From Bacillota bacterium (lineage in GTDB: Bacteria > Bacillota > Limnochordia > Darwinibacteriales > JAAYFS01): a stretch of DNA of 64,000 bases. Below are positions 1 through 10,185 of the stretch, piece by piece. Under the pieces are notes generated by a model. The model had not been told where the DNA came from. It worked only from the letters and a program-made list of their open reading frames with translations, and did no database searches. The position numbers were made by a program, and so were the translations under genes. The DNA is taken from assembly GCA_012728115.1 (NCBI GenBank), contig JAAYFS010000023.1, positions 30,049 through 94,048 on the forward strand. Direction: 5' to 3'. Numbering within the stretch: position 1 is the stretch's first letter; every line of letters begins with the position of its first letter.

Positions 1-600
1 TAAGGTAGAACCATTAGCCAGGATCCCAACGTCGGAAAACGCAACAGTTCCTGCCAATTCATATACAGCAATTATTCCAAAAAAGAGTGCTAAACCACCA
101 GCGATGGTCATTATTAAATAAAGATTTCCAGCCTTCATCGCTTTTTCTGTTCCTTCATGGATAACTAATACAAATGACGATAAAGACATTAACTCAAAAA
201 ATAGGAAGAGTGTAACCAAATCACCCGATAGGAACGTACCAATAGTAGCCCCTAAGGTAACTAACACGAAAGCATAATAACGATTTAAATTTGTATAGCT
301 CTTCATGTATTCTAGCGAATAAATAGAAATTAAGAACCAGACAAAAGAACCAATGGTAGCTAAAACAACACTCAACCAATCTAATCTAAACGACAAACCA
401 AATGGAGGTAATAATTTTGGATAAACGTATACTATCGAATCTGCATCCTTTAATCCAACATACATACCCAAAGCCATTAAAAAAGTGATCCCCGCAATTG
501 ATATAGAAAGTATATTGCGCATTTTTTCACTCTTTTGACCCACAAAATAAGCAAACACTCCGCCAATAATTGGTAAAAAAATCATAATCATTGCATACAT
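1..600 (-). CDS. Partial NuoL/M/N-like proton-translocating antiporter subunit (second MrpD/MbhH-like subunit), C-terminus beyond left edge
   Basis: Not in the ORF track because it is open at the edge. Minus-strand ATG at 600 with GGGAGG upstream; 200 codons read MYAMIMIFLPIIGGVFAYFVGQKSEKMRNILSISIAG...DLVTLFLFFELMSLSSFVLVIHEGTEKAMKAGNLYL, typical of complex I/Mrp antiporter subunits. Confidence 0.85.
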   Translation of the reverse strand, partial: MYAMIMIFLPIIGGVFAYFVGQKSEKMRNILSISIAGITFLMALGMYVGLKDADSIVYVYPKLLPPFGLSFRLDWLSVVLATIGSFVWFLISIYSLEYMKSYTNLNRYYAFVLVTLGATIGTFLSGDLVTLFLFFELMSLSSFVLVIHEGTEKAMKAGNLYLIMTIAGGLALFFGIIAVYELAGTVAFSDVGILANGSTL

Positions 601-628
601 TTTGACGTCCTCCCTACTAGCGTCTATA

Positions 629-2110
629 TTATAATCCAAACAAAGCCGAAACAGCTGGAGCAAGATATTCTAAAGGTATGCTGGAGAAAAAGCCAAAGAA
701 TACTGTTGATACCGATAGAATGATCAAGCTTAAACTTACACCCACAGATAGCGACTCCGGTTTTTGAATCCCTGAATCAGGTCCAAAAAATGCTCTGATT
801 ACGATCGGTAGATAGTACAATCCATTTAAAAAACTGCTAACTAAGAGCACTATCACATAAAACACCTGACCGCCATCCAAGGCACCAAGACCAAGATACC
901 ATTTACTCACAAATCCATTCAATGGTGGTATACCAACCATCGATAAAGCCCCTAAGGAAAAAGCAATCATCGGTAGCGGATAAACTCGGCCAATACCATT
1001 AAGTGAATCAACTCTGCGCCTTCCCGTCAGTTTTATTATAATCCCCGCAGACAGGAACAACATCGACTTCATTATAGCATGATTAAGGATGTGAAGTAAC
1101 GAGCCTATCAAACCATTATATGTTAATAAGCCTATCCCTAAAAAGATATATCCTACTTGAGCCACCGTTGAATAGGCAAGCATCTTCTTGATATCCTTTT
1201 GGCGCATTGCCAAGATCGATCCGATAAAAATTCCTAAAGTTGACATCAACAATAGACTAAACTCGAGTGGCACTTTATTCAAGTATTCTGGCGGTAAGAC
1301 TCGAAAGATAATTTTAATAAAGACGATTATATATACTTTCACGACTAACCCCGATAGAATAGCACTCGATGTGGTTGGTGCTGACCCATGAGCATCGGGT
1401 AACCAAACATGCAACGGATAAAGAGCTGCTTTAATTGTTAGGCCTACCAACACTAAACCAAGACTGGCTAACACATTGAGTGGGTATAAACTAAACGCCT
1501 CTGGCAATTTGGATGCAATGAAACTTAAGTTTAAATGCCCTGTAACCATGTAGATATTAGCTATTGCAAACAAGAATGCTCCCGAGCCAAGAGTACTTAA
1601 AATCAAGTACTTTACGCTTGCTTCAATGGAGAGTTTATTGCCCTGAACTGCAACTAAGGCTGCAGCTGCTACCGAAGATATTTCCAAGAAAACATAGATA
1701 TTAAAGATATCATTCGAGGCAGAAATTGCTATCAATGAAGCTATTAAAACCAAGAATAGAGCGTAATAATAATGGATTATTTTTGGTTTAACTTCACTTT
1801 CTAGCGTTCCTGAACCAAAAACTACAATTAAAAACCCGATACTAGAAACTATTAACAAAAAAAAAGCCGAAATGCGATCGATCACAAACTCAATTCCCCA
1901 AGGGGGATTCCACCCGCCAAAATGATAGAACACCTCACCATTTTTCGCTACCATTGCAGCTAAAAAGCCTGTGAAAACAACCAATAGGCCAGTAGATACT
2001 AACGCTATCTTGCTCGAACTCTTCCTATGTTTAACGCCTAGCATCAAAGTTAGATAAGTTCCAAAGAGAGGTACCACAACTATTAACGCTGGTAGATTAT
2101 TCACTATCAT
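629..2110 (-). CDS. mrpD: Na+/H+ antiporter subunit MrpD-like (NuoN/M family)
   Basis: Multi-TM protein with PLHVWLPDAHGSAPTTSSAILSG and HILNHAIMKSMLFLSAG motifs; in operon with mrpC/B/G/F/E. Confidence 0.9.
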   Translation of the reverse strand: MIVNNLPALIVVVPLFGTYLTLMLGVKHRKSSSKIALVSTGLLVVFTGFLAAMVAKNGEVFYHFGGWNPPWGIEFVIDRISAFFLLIVSSIGFLIVVFGSGTLESEVKPKIIHYYYALFLVLIASLIAISASNDIFNIYVFLEISSVAAAALVAVQGNKLSIEASVKYLILSTLGSGAFLFAIANIYMVTGHLNLSFIASKLPEAFSLYPLNVLASLGLVLVGLTIKAALYPLHVWLPDAHGSAPTTSSAILSGLVVKVYIIVFIKIIFRVLPPEYLNKVPLEFSLLLMSTLGIFIGSILAMRQKDIKKMLAYSTVAQVGYIFLGIGLLTYNGLIGSLLHILNHAIMKSMLFLSAGIIIKLTGRRRVDSLNGIGRVYPLPMIAFSLGALSMVGIPPLNGFVSKWYLGLGALDGGQVFYVIVLLVSSFLNGLYYLPIVIRAFFGPDSGIQKPESLSVGVSLSLIILSVSTVFFGFFSSIPLEYLAPAVSALFGL

Positions 2111-2474
2111 CGCTGATTCTCCTTAACTGCGCAATTTCATCTGCATCAACTGTGCCGTAATATGAGTGCAATTTAATAATCAACGCAAGGGCAAAAGCTG
2201 TTATACTTACCGAAACAACGATCCCAGTTAAAATCAATGCTGATGGCAAAGGATTTACAAAAGTCACTCCTTCTCTGCCAAGTATTGGAGCGCTACCTTG
2301 ATTTACATAACCGATTGCAACAAAAAACAGAAAGATCGCGGTTTCCATGATGTTCATTCCGATCACTTTCTTGATCAAATTTGAATGAGTCAGCATAACC
2401 CAAAATCCGATCAAGAACAGAATGATCGCCATCGCATAAAAAGAATTATCCCATAATTTCACGAAATCGAACAA
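2097..2474 (-). CDS. mrpC: Na+/H+ antiporter subunit MrpC (NuoK-like)
   Basis: 125 aa NuoK-like protein, operon position. Confidence 0.88.
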   Translation of the reverse strand: MFDFVKLWDNSFYAMAIILFLIGFWVMLTHSNLIKKVIGMNIMETAIFLFFVAIGYVNQGSAPILGREGVTFVNPLPSALILTGIVVSVSITAFALALIIKLHSYYGTVDADEIAQLRRISDDSE

Positions 2475-2476
2475 CT

Positions 2477-2908
2477 TTATCCCTCTTTCTCATCCTCAAT
2501 TAGATGATTAAATAACGTGATCATTGTACTAGCAACCTTGAACCCTATAGCGATTGTAAGAATAAGGATTGAACCGCTACTTAAAATTCGTCCTGGAACT
2601 CCTAGAGGAAAACCTGCGATTTTATTACCCAAAAACTGAGCACCAACTAAAACACCAACTAAACCAATTACTACGTAAACGATCGCACCGAGGCTTTCAA
2701 TAATCTGAGCAATTCTTTCAGGTACCCGCTTTTCTTCTGCAACTAATCCAAAAGCGAGTACATACAAAATCAAACTGGCAGCGATAATCGTTCCGCCAGC
2801 AAAACCGCCTCCTGGTGATAAATGGCCATGAAAAACAACATAAAATCCATACAATTGAATGAACGGAATAATAACGCGAGCAATAACTCTAACTATAATA
2901 TTACGCAT
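2477..2908 (-). CDS. mrpB: MnhB/MrpB-domain antiporter subunit
   Basis: GHLSPGGGFAGGTIIAASLILYVLAFG motif of the MnhB family. Confidence 0.88.
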   Translation of the reverse strand: MRNIIVRVIARVIIPFIQLYGFYVVFHGHLSPGGGFAGGTIIAASLILYVLAFGLVAEEKRVPERIAQIIESLGAIVYVVIGLVGVLVGAQFLGNKIAGFPLGVPGRILSSGSILILTIAIGFKVASTMITLFNHLIEDEKEG

Positions 2909-2922
2909 AAAGTACTCTCCTT

Positions 2923-3189
2923 TTAAGAGCGCAAAACAGCGAGTAAAGCTGCAATGGCAGTCAATAATACTGTTATTTCTCCTAACGTGTCAAAAGCCCG
3001 ATAATCAGTAATAATAGCCGAGACCGCATTTAGCGCGCCAGTATCCTTAACAGCATCTTCTAGATAGCGCTCTGCCACTTCATTATGAACTGGGTTATTA
3101 ATATCACCAAAGGTTGGCATCTCTTGAACAACTAATAGCAACATAACCCCTATCACCACTAATACAACGAAACCGACAAAGTTCTTCAT
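2923..3189 (-). CDS. MbhE-like small subunit (equivalent to part of MrpA C-terminus)
   Basis: 88 aa, TM-rich, ends RAFDTLGEITVLLTAIAALLAVLRS typical of MbhE; operon position. Confidence 0.75.
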   Translation of the reverse strand: MKNFVGFVVLVVIGVMLLLVVQEMPTFGDINNPVHNEVAERYLEDAVKDTGALNAVSAIITDYRAFDTLGEITVLLTAIAALLAVLRS

Positions 3190-3425
3190 TTCTCCATCCT
3201 CCCAGTTCGACTAATAGCACCGAATAGTAGCAACGTTGTAACTCCTGCTCCGATCGCCGCCTCGGTAATCGCTACGTCTGGAGATGCTAATTGCTGCCAC
3301 AAAAGCGCCATAATCAGAGAATACGCAGCAAATACTATCACAGCACTAATTAGATCATTTGTGCGTCCTACCACAATCGCGCAAATGATTAGAAATAAGA
3401 GGAGGAGAAAATGCATTAAAGTCAT
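3186..3425 (-). CDS. MbhD/DUF4040-like small subunit
   Basis: 79 aa with SPDVAITEAAIGAGVTTLLLFGAI motif. Confidence 0.82.
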   Translation of the reverse strand: MTLMHFLLLLFLIICAIVVGRTNDLISAVIVFAAYSLIMALLWQQLASPDVAITEAAIGAGVTTLLLFGAISRTGRMEK

Positions 3426-3776
3426 CTACTTGTCCTCCTTTTTACTAACATCATAGATATCAAAGTCGCCGTTAGCTGGTTTAATATTGGCTTGATAGGC
3501 AGATCTACCAATTAGATGGGCTGCAGTCGGATTAGTAAGCCAAATAAACCCTATTATTAAGAGTAATTTAAGGCTTTTGGGCGAGAATCCCAAATAAAGA
3601 GCTACTCCAAGTAAAGTAAGCCCAGCACCAAGAGTGTCGGCTTTAGCCGCGGCGTGCAAACGAGTATATACATCAGGAAGACGGAGGATGCCTATCGTGC
3701 TTACAATAAAAAAGAAAACTCCAGTTACAATAAGAATAATTGATATAAAATCCCTAAAAAAAAGAATGATTGGCAA
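3426..3776 (-). CDS. mrpG: Antiporter subunit MrpG
   Basis: GILRLPDVYTRLHAAAKADTLGAGLTLLG motif. Confidence 0.9.
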   Translation of the reverse strand: MPIILFFRDFISIILIVTGVFFFIVSTIGILRLPDVYTRLHAAAKADTLGAGLTLLGVALYLGFSPKSLKLLLIIGFIWLTNPTAAHLIGRSAYQANIKPANGDFDIYDVSKKEDK

Positions 3777-3788
3777 ACCTAGCCCCTC

Positions 3789-4052
3789 CTACCCTAATCG
3801 GCCTTTTTCAAAATATTTTGCCATACCGACCGTCATTAAAAAACTAATCAGTGCATAAACAAGCGCCACATCGAAAAAGAAATGCTGTTCGGTAGCAATA
3901 GCTATTAAAACCAAAAGAGCCACAGTCTTTGTCCCAATCAAATTGATCGCAGCCACTCTATCTGGCACCGTGGGTCCTACAACAGCACGAAATAGGCAAA
4001 AAAATAGCATAAATACCAGCGCATATGCACTATAGGTAAACACCCTAATCAT
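3789..4052 (-). CDS. mrpF: Antiporter subunit MrpF
   Basis: RAVVGPTVPDRVAAINLIGTKTVALL motif. Confidence 0.9.
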   Translation of the reverse strand: MIRVFTYSAYALVFMLFFCLFRAVVGPTVPDRVAAINLIGTKTVALLVLIAIATEQHFFFDVALVYALISFLMTVGMAKYFEKGRLG

Positions 4053-4539
4053 CGCTACCCTCCTCCAACTGGCGCAAATTATCGAGAATCTTCCAGCTTA
4101 CCAAGGATTCTGCACTTCGTATATCAATAGTGTGTACTGTGTAAACGTCCTTTTCAAGTTCCAATGTTAATGTACCTGGAGTAAGATTAATAGAATTGGC
4201 AAAAAGCACTTCATTCCACTCGTACTTTAAATCAGGTGAAAACACCACGAGTCCCTGGTGGATCTTTTCTTCCATTCCAGGACTCAAAACGATCTTCAAA
4301 ACAGAAATATTAGCCCTAATTATTTCTACTATCATTTGGCCAATATGCTTAAGAAGGATCTTAAGTCTTCTCCGATTAAAAACAGGAAACTCTTTTTCGT
4401 TTGGGAGAAGATCTTTATTAAATCTAATTATTAGCACACAAAAAATACCCCCTAGAACAAGACTATCTAGGGCTAGACTTTCTGTTATTATTAACCAAAA
4501 TAAAAATAGTACTGTAAACCAAAATCCATATGTTCTCAC
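4045..4539 (-). CDS. mrpE: Antiporter subunit MrpE
   Basis: 164 aa; ANSINLTPGTLTLELEKDVYTVHTID motif. Confidence 0.9.
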   Translation of the reverse strand: MRTYGFWFTVLFLFWLIITESLALDSLVLGGIFCVLIIRFNKDLLPNEKEFPVFNRRRLKILLKHIGQMIVEIIRANISVLKIVLSPGMEEKIHQGLVVFSPDLKYEWNEVLFANSINLTPGTLTLELEKDVYTVHTIDIRSAESLVSWKILDNLRQLEEGSDD

Positions 4540-4584
4540 GGATCATTTCTCCTAATCAAGACTCTACTTACATTTTACGGCAGA

Positions 4585-4613
4585 CAAGGTGCTCTGTCAA
4601 GGAGAGCACCTTG
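4585..4613 (-). terminator. Inverted repeat between PBP and mrpE, possible terminator
   Basis: Perfect 11-bp arms CAAGGTGCTCT/AGAGCACCTTG with 7-nt loop; U-tract is poor. Confidence 0.5.
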
Positions 4614-4618
4614 CTATC

Positions 4619-6556
4619 TTACATACCGAATGGATTAGGCAAATCGCTTATTGTATTGATATAATCAACATCCGTGTATATTATCACATTTGTGCCACGC
4701 GGTACCCTAACACCTGCTTCTGGCACTAATCCTTCGATTCGACTTCCTTCCCCAACTATCATATGCACCTTTAATCCAACTTGCTCAAGTCGCTTGCTGG
4801 CCTCTTCTGGACTTAGTCCTAATACATCTGGGATTACGACTGTATTGGCTTGATCTATTCTACTACCAGTTTCAACACGTTTTACCCCTAAGTAAGGCAT
4901 CACTTGATCAACAAGTCTACTAAAAACGGGTGCGGCAATAATTCCGCCAAAAAATGCACCTTGGGGTTCCCATAAGATGAGAATTCCTGCCATTTTTGGA
5001 TCATCAGCGGGTGCAAAACCTGCAAATGAAGTGACTGTCTTGGAATGAGAATACCTTCCGTTTTCCACTAGCTGTGCTGTTCCAGTTTTTCCTGCTACAA
5101 AATACCCTGGTGACTCTGCTCGTTTACCAGAGCCATTTGCAATCACTGAACGAAGCGCATCCTTGGTCATCTTTGCGATCTCTGGATCCATTATTGGACG
5201 AGGTTCTGGGATATTAGGTCCTTGAACAGTGCCATCTAGGTGAATCTCTTTTACATAATGCGGAACGCTATAAATACCTTCATTAGCGATCGCCCCAAAA
5301 GCCGCTAATAATTGAATCGGTGTTACTGTCAAACCCTGGCCAAAACCAATATTTGCCCATGTCACAAGGGGAACTCCTGTTGATGGATGCCGAACCACTC
5401 CTGACGCTTCCCCTGGAAAATCAATACCCGTTTTAGATCCAAAATTGTAACGTGTTAGATACTCATAGAAGCGTTCCCCACCTATATCCATCCCCAACTT
5501 TGCATAAAAAGGATTACAGGAGTTTTCCAAAGTTTCAACAAAACTTTGCGAACCATGACCTCCACGCAACCAACACCGAATCGTCCAACCAGAAACATTA
5601 ATAAAACCAGGATCCGAAAAATATGTGTTTAAAGTTGCAACACCCGTATCTAAAGCAACAGCAGCAGTTACCGCTTTAAATGTGGAACCAGGTTCATAGG
5701 TATCAGTTACTGAAATGTTTCTCCGGTTTTCTAAAGGATAATCTTGATAGTTAAGTAGATCAAAAGACGGATAGATTGCATTGGCAAGTATTTCCCCAGT
5801 GGATGGATCCATAATAATAATAACCGCTAAACGCGAACCAGTTTCCCTGGCCGCTCTTTCCACCTCGCGTTGCGCTATTTGCTGGATATAGTAATCGATA
5901 GTCAATACAATATCGCTGCCGTCCTCACCAGGAATGTATTCCTGTATTCCACCAGGAATTTCTCGCCCCGCAGCATCCCGTTCAAAAACAGTTTTCCCTG
6001 GAGTGCCACGAAGAATATCATCATAATAAAGCTCTATTCCTTCTAGTCCTTGATTATCGATTCCAACTATTCCTAGTACTTGCGGAGCCACTGATCCATA
6101 AGGATAGAATCTTTCGGGGTTTTCAACAACCCCTATTCCAGGTAAATCTAGCGCAATAATCTTTCTGGCCACTTCGCTCGGAACTCGTTTCTTAATCCAT
6201 TCTGCGGCAGAGCGTTTTGATACCCGCGATAATACAAAGTCGTATTCAATCTCTAAAATTTCCGCTAATAGTCTGGCTGTCTCCTCTTTATCCTTAACTT
6301 GGGCAGGTATTGCATAAACCGCATTAGCACTAACACTTACAGCCAATGGAATTCCGTTACGATCATAAATCGTACCACGTTTCGCATCGACAGGAATAGC
6401 AAGCGAACGTTGATTAATTGCTTTGGCTCGATAAAAATTATTCTGGTAGATTTGAAGGTATATTAATCTAGCCCCCAAAATGATCGAACCAAAAATAGCG
6501 AAAAATAGAAGAATCAAAATACGTTTTTGAATCGTTAACCGCGATAAATGCGCCAT
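4619..6556 (-). CDS. Class B penicillin-binding protein (transpeptidase) with C-terminal PASTA domain, SpoVD/FtsI-like
   Basis: YEPGSTFKAVTAA (SxxK), ENSCNPFYAKL (SxN), AGKTGTAQ (KTGT); C-terminal VIPDVLGLSPEEASKRLEQVGLKV PASTA repeat. Start set to MAHLSR with RBS GGGAGGG. Confidence 0.9.
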   Translation of the reverse strand: MAHLSRLTIQKRILILLFFAIFGSIILGARLIYLQIYQNNFYRAKAINQRSLAIPVDAKRGTIYDRNGIPLAVSVSANAVYAIPAQVKDKEETARLLAEILEIEYDFVLSRVSKRSAAEWIKKRVPSEVARKIIALDLPGIGVVENPERFYPYGSVAPQVLGIVGIDNQGLEGIELYYDDILRGTPGKTVFERDAAGREIPGGIQEYIPGEDGSDIVLTIDYYIQQIAQREVERAARETGSRLAVIIIMDPSTGEILANAIYPSFDLLNYQDYPLENRRNISVTDTYEPGSTFKAVTAAVALDTGVATLNTYFSDPGFINVSGWTIRCWLRGGHGSQSFVETLENSCNPFYAKLGMDIGGERFYEYLTRYNFGSKTGIDFPGEASGVVRHPSTGVPLVTWANIGFGQGLTVTPIQLLAAFGAIANEGIYSVPHYVKEIHLDGTVQGPNIPEPRPIMDPEIAKMTKDALRSVIANGSGKRAESPGYFVAGKTGTAQLVENGRYSHSKTVTSFAGFAPADDPKMAGILILWEPQGAFFGGIIAAPVFSRLVDQVMPYLGVKRVETGSRIDQANTVVIPDVLGLSPEEASKRLEQVGLKVHMIVGEGSRIEGLVPEAGVRVPRGTNVIIYTDVDYINTISDLPNPFGM

Positions 6557-6609
6557 AAACATCCCTCCCCACTTAAGTTCCATCTTTCATTACCTAAACA
6601 TAGCTAACA

Positions 6610-7770
6610 CTAGCTAAAAAGATTAATGAAAAACTTTCGCAAAACATTAAAGATCCTTCTTAGGAAGGAAGCCAAACCTGTTCCTTGAGCTGCAACTAAA
6701 TCCGCCCTTGCAAACTCTTCACCATTCCGTTCAAAAATGATTTCACCGACCTTATCGCCTTTGTCAACCGGAGCACGAATATTATCACGTAGTTCGATTC
6801 GTTGCTCAAACTCTCTTAAATCTTCCCAAGGGAAGAAAAACGAAATCTCTCGACTTGGTACAACATTTATTAGATGGTCCACTCCATCTGGAACCTCTAG
6901 TTGTTCAACTACTTCATTCGCTCTGATCACCACCTCTAAATTGCTGAATGCCCAATTCAGAAGTTGTTCACTTTCCTCATTGCGCACTTCTCTGCTTGGT
7001 GCACCCAGAACCACGATGATCAGATGACGATTATGTTTTATTACTGAAGTCACTAAAGTATGACCAGCGGGTGTGGTTGAGCCTGTCTTTATTCCGTTAA
7101 CTCCCTCTATGTCATGAAGTAATGAATTAGTATTTTTTATTGTTCGTCCTTGGGCTTTGAGCTCGTATTCTTTAGTGGAAACCAAGGTTCGAAATAAATC
7201 GTTCTGCATTGCAATCGTAGACAGAATCGCTAACTCATATGCGGTTGAGTAATTTCCATCATAAATTGACAGTAGCCCCGTAGCATCTACAAAATTCGTG
7301 TTATTTATGCCTAATTCCCTAGCTCTAGTTGACATCATTCGTGCAAACTCTTTTTCTGAACCAGCAATATATTCTGCTAACGCAACCGCGGCATCATTTG
7401 CTGATGATAAAGCTGTTGCGTAGAGAAGTTCCTCAACCGTAAACTTATCTCCAGCTTTCAAGCGAATTTGAGTCCCTTCTCTGCTCGCTGCATTCGCACT
7501 CGCAGTAACCACATCATCCAACGAAATCTTGCCGTTTTCAACAAGTTCACAAGCATACAAAAGAGTCATTATTTTCGTTAGACTCGCTATTGATCTTCTT
7601 GCGTGCATATTCTTTTCATACACTACCAAACCATAGTCAGCATCATAGACCACAATTGCTATTGAGCGTAGTTCTGGAAATTCTGTTTCAGCTAAGACTA
7701 TTTGGCTAAAGAAAACTAGTAAAGTGATCGTTGCCAAACATAATATTTTACCGCGTGTAATTGATGCCAA
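6610..7770 (-). CDS. dacF: D-alanyl-D-alanine carboxypeptidase (S11 family, DacF-like)
   Basis: ASLTKIMT (SxxK), SSANDAA (SxN), NGIKTGSTTPAG (KTG). Confidence 0.88.
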   Translation of the reverse strand: MASITRGKILCLATITLLVFFSQIVLAETEFPELRSIAIVVYDADYGLVVYEKNMHARRSIASLTKIMTLLYACELVENGKISLDDVVTASANAASREGTQIRLKAGDKFTVEELLYATALSSANDAAVALAEYIAGSEKEFARMMSTRARELGINNTNFVDATGLLSIYDGNYSTAYELAILSTIAMQNDLFRTLVSTKEYELKAQGRTIKNTNSLLHDIEGVNGIKTGSTTPAGHTLVTSVIKHNRHLIIVVLGAPSREVRNEESEQLLNWAFSNLEVVIRANEVVEQLEVPDGVDHLINVVPSREISFFFPWEDLREFEQRIELRDNIRAPVDKGDKVGEIIFERNGEEFARADLVAAQGTGLASFLRRIFNVLRKFFINLFS

Positions 7771-7874
7771 AGTAATCTCCCCTTTTATCTACCCTTTTTC
7801 TTTAATTACTCGCATATAGTATATTCCCGAAAAATACTTTATAGTAATTCAAACTATTTTGAGGAGGGATTATT

Positions 7875-8921
7875 TTGGAGTTAAAGGATTTTACTAATAA
7901 CGAAAAATTCTTCGATTCCTATGTATCCTCACATCCAAATGGTGACGTCCTCCAAACCACCTTCTGGGGTCATCTAAAGATAGGTACTGATTGGAAATAC
8001 CTCCCTTTAGCAGTGTTAGAAAAAGGTCAGATCATCGCTTCTGCGCTTATCCTAATTAGAAAGTTGCCCTTTATAGGCAAAACAATATTCTATTCACCTC
8101 GCGGTCCCCTATTTTCTAATATTGAATCACTTCATTTCCTATTGTCTGGTGTAAAAAAACTTGCCAAAAAACACAAAGCAATTCTCTGGAAAATGGATCC
8201 TGCCTTAGAAACTGGCCATGAGGATTGGCAGAAAATTGAGAACACGTTGGTCAAAGTTGACACTGGACTAGATTTTTTAGGAGTTCAGCCAAAATTCGTA
8301 ATGACGCTTGATATTACCCCATCACTAGATACCATTATGGAAAATATGAAGAGCAAGACTCGGTACAATATCCGCTATGCCCAAAGAAAGGGAGTCACAG
8401 TAAGTTTAGCTACTAAACGAAACGATATTGAAAAGTTTTATCCTCTACTTTTAGAAACCGCAAAACGCGACGGATTTACAGTTCGCTCCAAAGAATATTT
8501 CTATGGAATATGGGATTGTTTGGTTTCAAACAATATTGCTCAACTATTTTTAGCACACCATGAAGGAGACCTTCTTTCAGCCACGATTGCTTTTCGTTTA
8601 GGTAAACGTGCTTGGTATGTTTATGGTGCTTCCAGTAATCATAAACGAAATCTTCAACCAAATCATGCGATTCAATGGGAAATGATTAAGTGGGCCAAAG
8701 GATTTGGTTGCACTGTCTATGATTTTCGAGGGATTTCTGGCGATCTGAATCCCGAGAATCCACTTTACGGGCTTTATCGATTTAAGGATGGTTTTGGAGC
8801 AAAAGTGGTTGAATATGTAGGTGAATACGATTTAGTGTTTTCAAGAGCTTATTACCCGTTTTGGACTCGTTTACTTCCGTTATATAAGAATCTTAGGGGT
8901 AAACCAAGAAATGATACTTGA
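7875..8921 (+). CDS. FemAB-family aminoacyltransferase (peptidoglycan interpeptide bridge type)
   Basis: FemAB/GNAT fold signatures: SKTRYNIRYAQRKGV, YDFRGISGDLNPENPLYGLYRFKDGFG; TTG start with RBS GAGGAGGG. Confidence 0.82.
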   Translation: MELKDFTNNEKFFDSYVSSHPNGDVLQTTFWGHLKIGTDWKYLPLAVLEKGQIIASALILIRKLPFIGKTIFYSPRGPLFSNIESLHFLLSGVKKLAKKHKAILWKMDPALETGHEDWQKIENTLVKVDTGLDFLGVQPKFVMTLDITPSLDTIMENMKSKTRYNIRYAQRKGVTVSLATKRNDIEKFYPLLLETAKRDGFTVRSKEYFYGIWDCLVSNNIAQLFLAHHEGDLLSATIAFRLGKRAWYVYGASSNHKRNLQPNHAIQWEMIKWAKGFGCTVYDFRGISGDLNPENPLYGLYRFKDGFGAKVVEYVGEYDLVFSRAYYPFWTRLLPLYKNLRGKPRNDT

Positions 8922-10161
8922 AAATTCCTCTGAATGGTTAGGTCCGAATTTTGTGGAAATATACCTAGATGCAATTGGAAACAATCTAAAGGAACTACAA
9001 AAAAGAACCACAGCTTCGATTTGCCCAATTCTCAAAGGGGATGCTTATGGTCACGGTCTTGAAATTATTGCACTATACTTAGAATCTCAAGGTATTCGGT
9101 ATCTCGGAGTTGGCGATTTACAAGAAGCTCTCAGTTTGAGAAAAGTGGGCGTAAAATGTCCTATTTTGGTACTTTGTCCCCCATTTCCATATCAAGTACA
9201 TAGTTTTGTTCGGGAACGCCTTACCGCAACTATCACTGATTTAAATATTGCTAAACTGCTAGCTCGAGAAGCCGAAAAACAAGGAAAGAAAGCTAACGTT
9301 CATTTAAAAATTGATAGTGGTTTGGGAAGAATTGGCGTTTTACCTGAAAATACTATCTCGTTATTTAAAGAAATTGTTAGCCTTAAAGATTTAGTGGTTG
9401 AGGGAGTTTACACTCATTTTGCTTCCGCTACTAATAATCTAGTTTTCACCAGAACACAGCTTGATACGTTTCTTCAATTAAAAAAAGAACTAGAAAGAAT
9501 TTCACGCGATAAGCTAATCTTTCATTGTGCAAATAGCGCTGCTTTCATACGCTTTTCACAATCACATCAAAATATGGAAATGGCTCGTATAGGAACACTA
9601 CTCTTTGGGCAAAGTCCTGTTAAAATTCCAAGGGACCTGAAGTTGGAACAAACATGGAAACTCTATTCTAGAATTGTTGAGGTGAAACGGTTACCAAAAG
9701 GTTCGTCAATCGGATACGGCCGAACCTTCATTACAAAGAGAGATTCTTTAATAGGGGTCATACCAATCGGATATAGCGATGGATTAGGAGTAATCCCAAC
9801 TCGAGAAAATCATTGGCAACATTTAAAAAGTTCCTTGAAAGAGCTTATGTTTTCCTCAAAGACCGTAAAGATAGACAAGAGCCTCTTGCCAATCGTAGGA
9901 AAAATTGCTATGGGTATGTGTTGTATCGACTTAACTAATTATCAACTCAAAGAAAATGTTTTCAACCTGGTGGGCAATAAAGTTGAACTATCTGCAAAAC
10001 GCGTCTTAACAAACCCAAGGATCCCTCGTGTTTACTATCTTAACGGAAACATAAAAACTATTTGGCGTAATAAGCAAGCTTTTCTGCCGTTATTAAAGGA
10101 AAATGAAGTTTTCTTGCAGGAGATTAGTGCTCGAACTGTGAAAAATACTGTATATTACTAA
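8911..10161 (+). CDS. alr: Alanine racemase
   Basis: PLP motif PILKGDAYGHGLE, MARIGTLLFG, GYSDGLG, overlaps femAB gene end by 11 nt. Confidence 0.9.
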   Translation: MILENSSEWLGPNFVEIYLDAIGNNLKELQKRTTASICPILKGDAYGHGLEIIALYLESQGIRYLGVGDLQEALSLRKVGVKCPILVLCPPFPYQVHSFVRERLTATITDLNIAKLLAREAEKQGKKANVHLKIDSGLGRIGVLPENTISLFKEIVSLKDLVVEGVYTHFASATNNLVFTRTQLDTFLQLKKELERISRDKLIFHCANSAAFIRFSQSHQNMEMARIGTLLFGQSPVKIPRDLKLEQTWKLYSRIVEVKRLPKGSSIGYGRTFITKRDSLIGVIPIGYSDGLGVIPTRENHWQHLKSSLKELMFSSKTVKIDKSLLPIVGKIAMGMCCIDLTNYQLKENVFNLVGNKVELSAKRVLTNPRIPRVYYLNGNIKTIWRNKQAFLPLLKENEVFLQEISARTVKNTVYY

Positions 10162-10185
10162 GATAACACTGAACGGAGGGGAAGT

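Noticed and set aside
1188-1391. Plus-strand ORF antisense to mrpD and many similar short antisense ORFs in the track (e.g. 3634-3858, 6737-7027, 15613-15831, 20160-20471, 42448-42714, 53011-53445)
   Set aside because: They lie wholly opposite well-supported conserved genes, have no recognisable motifs or consistent RBS, and look like shadow ORFs.
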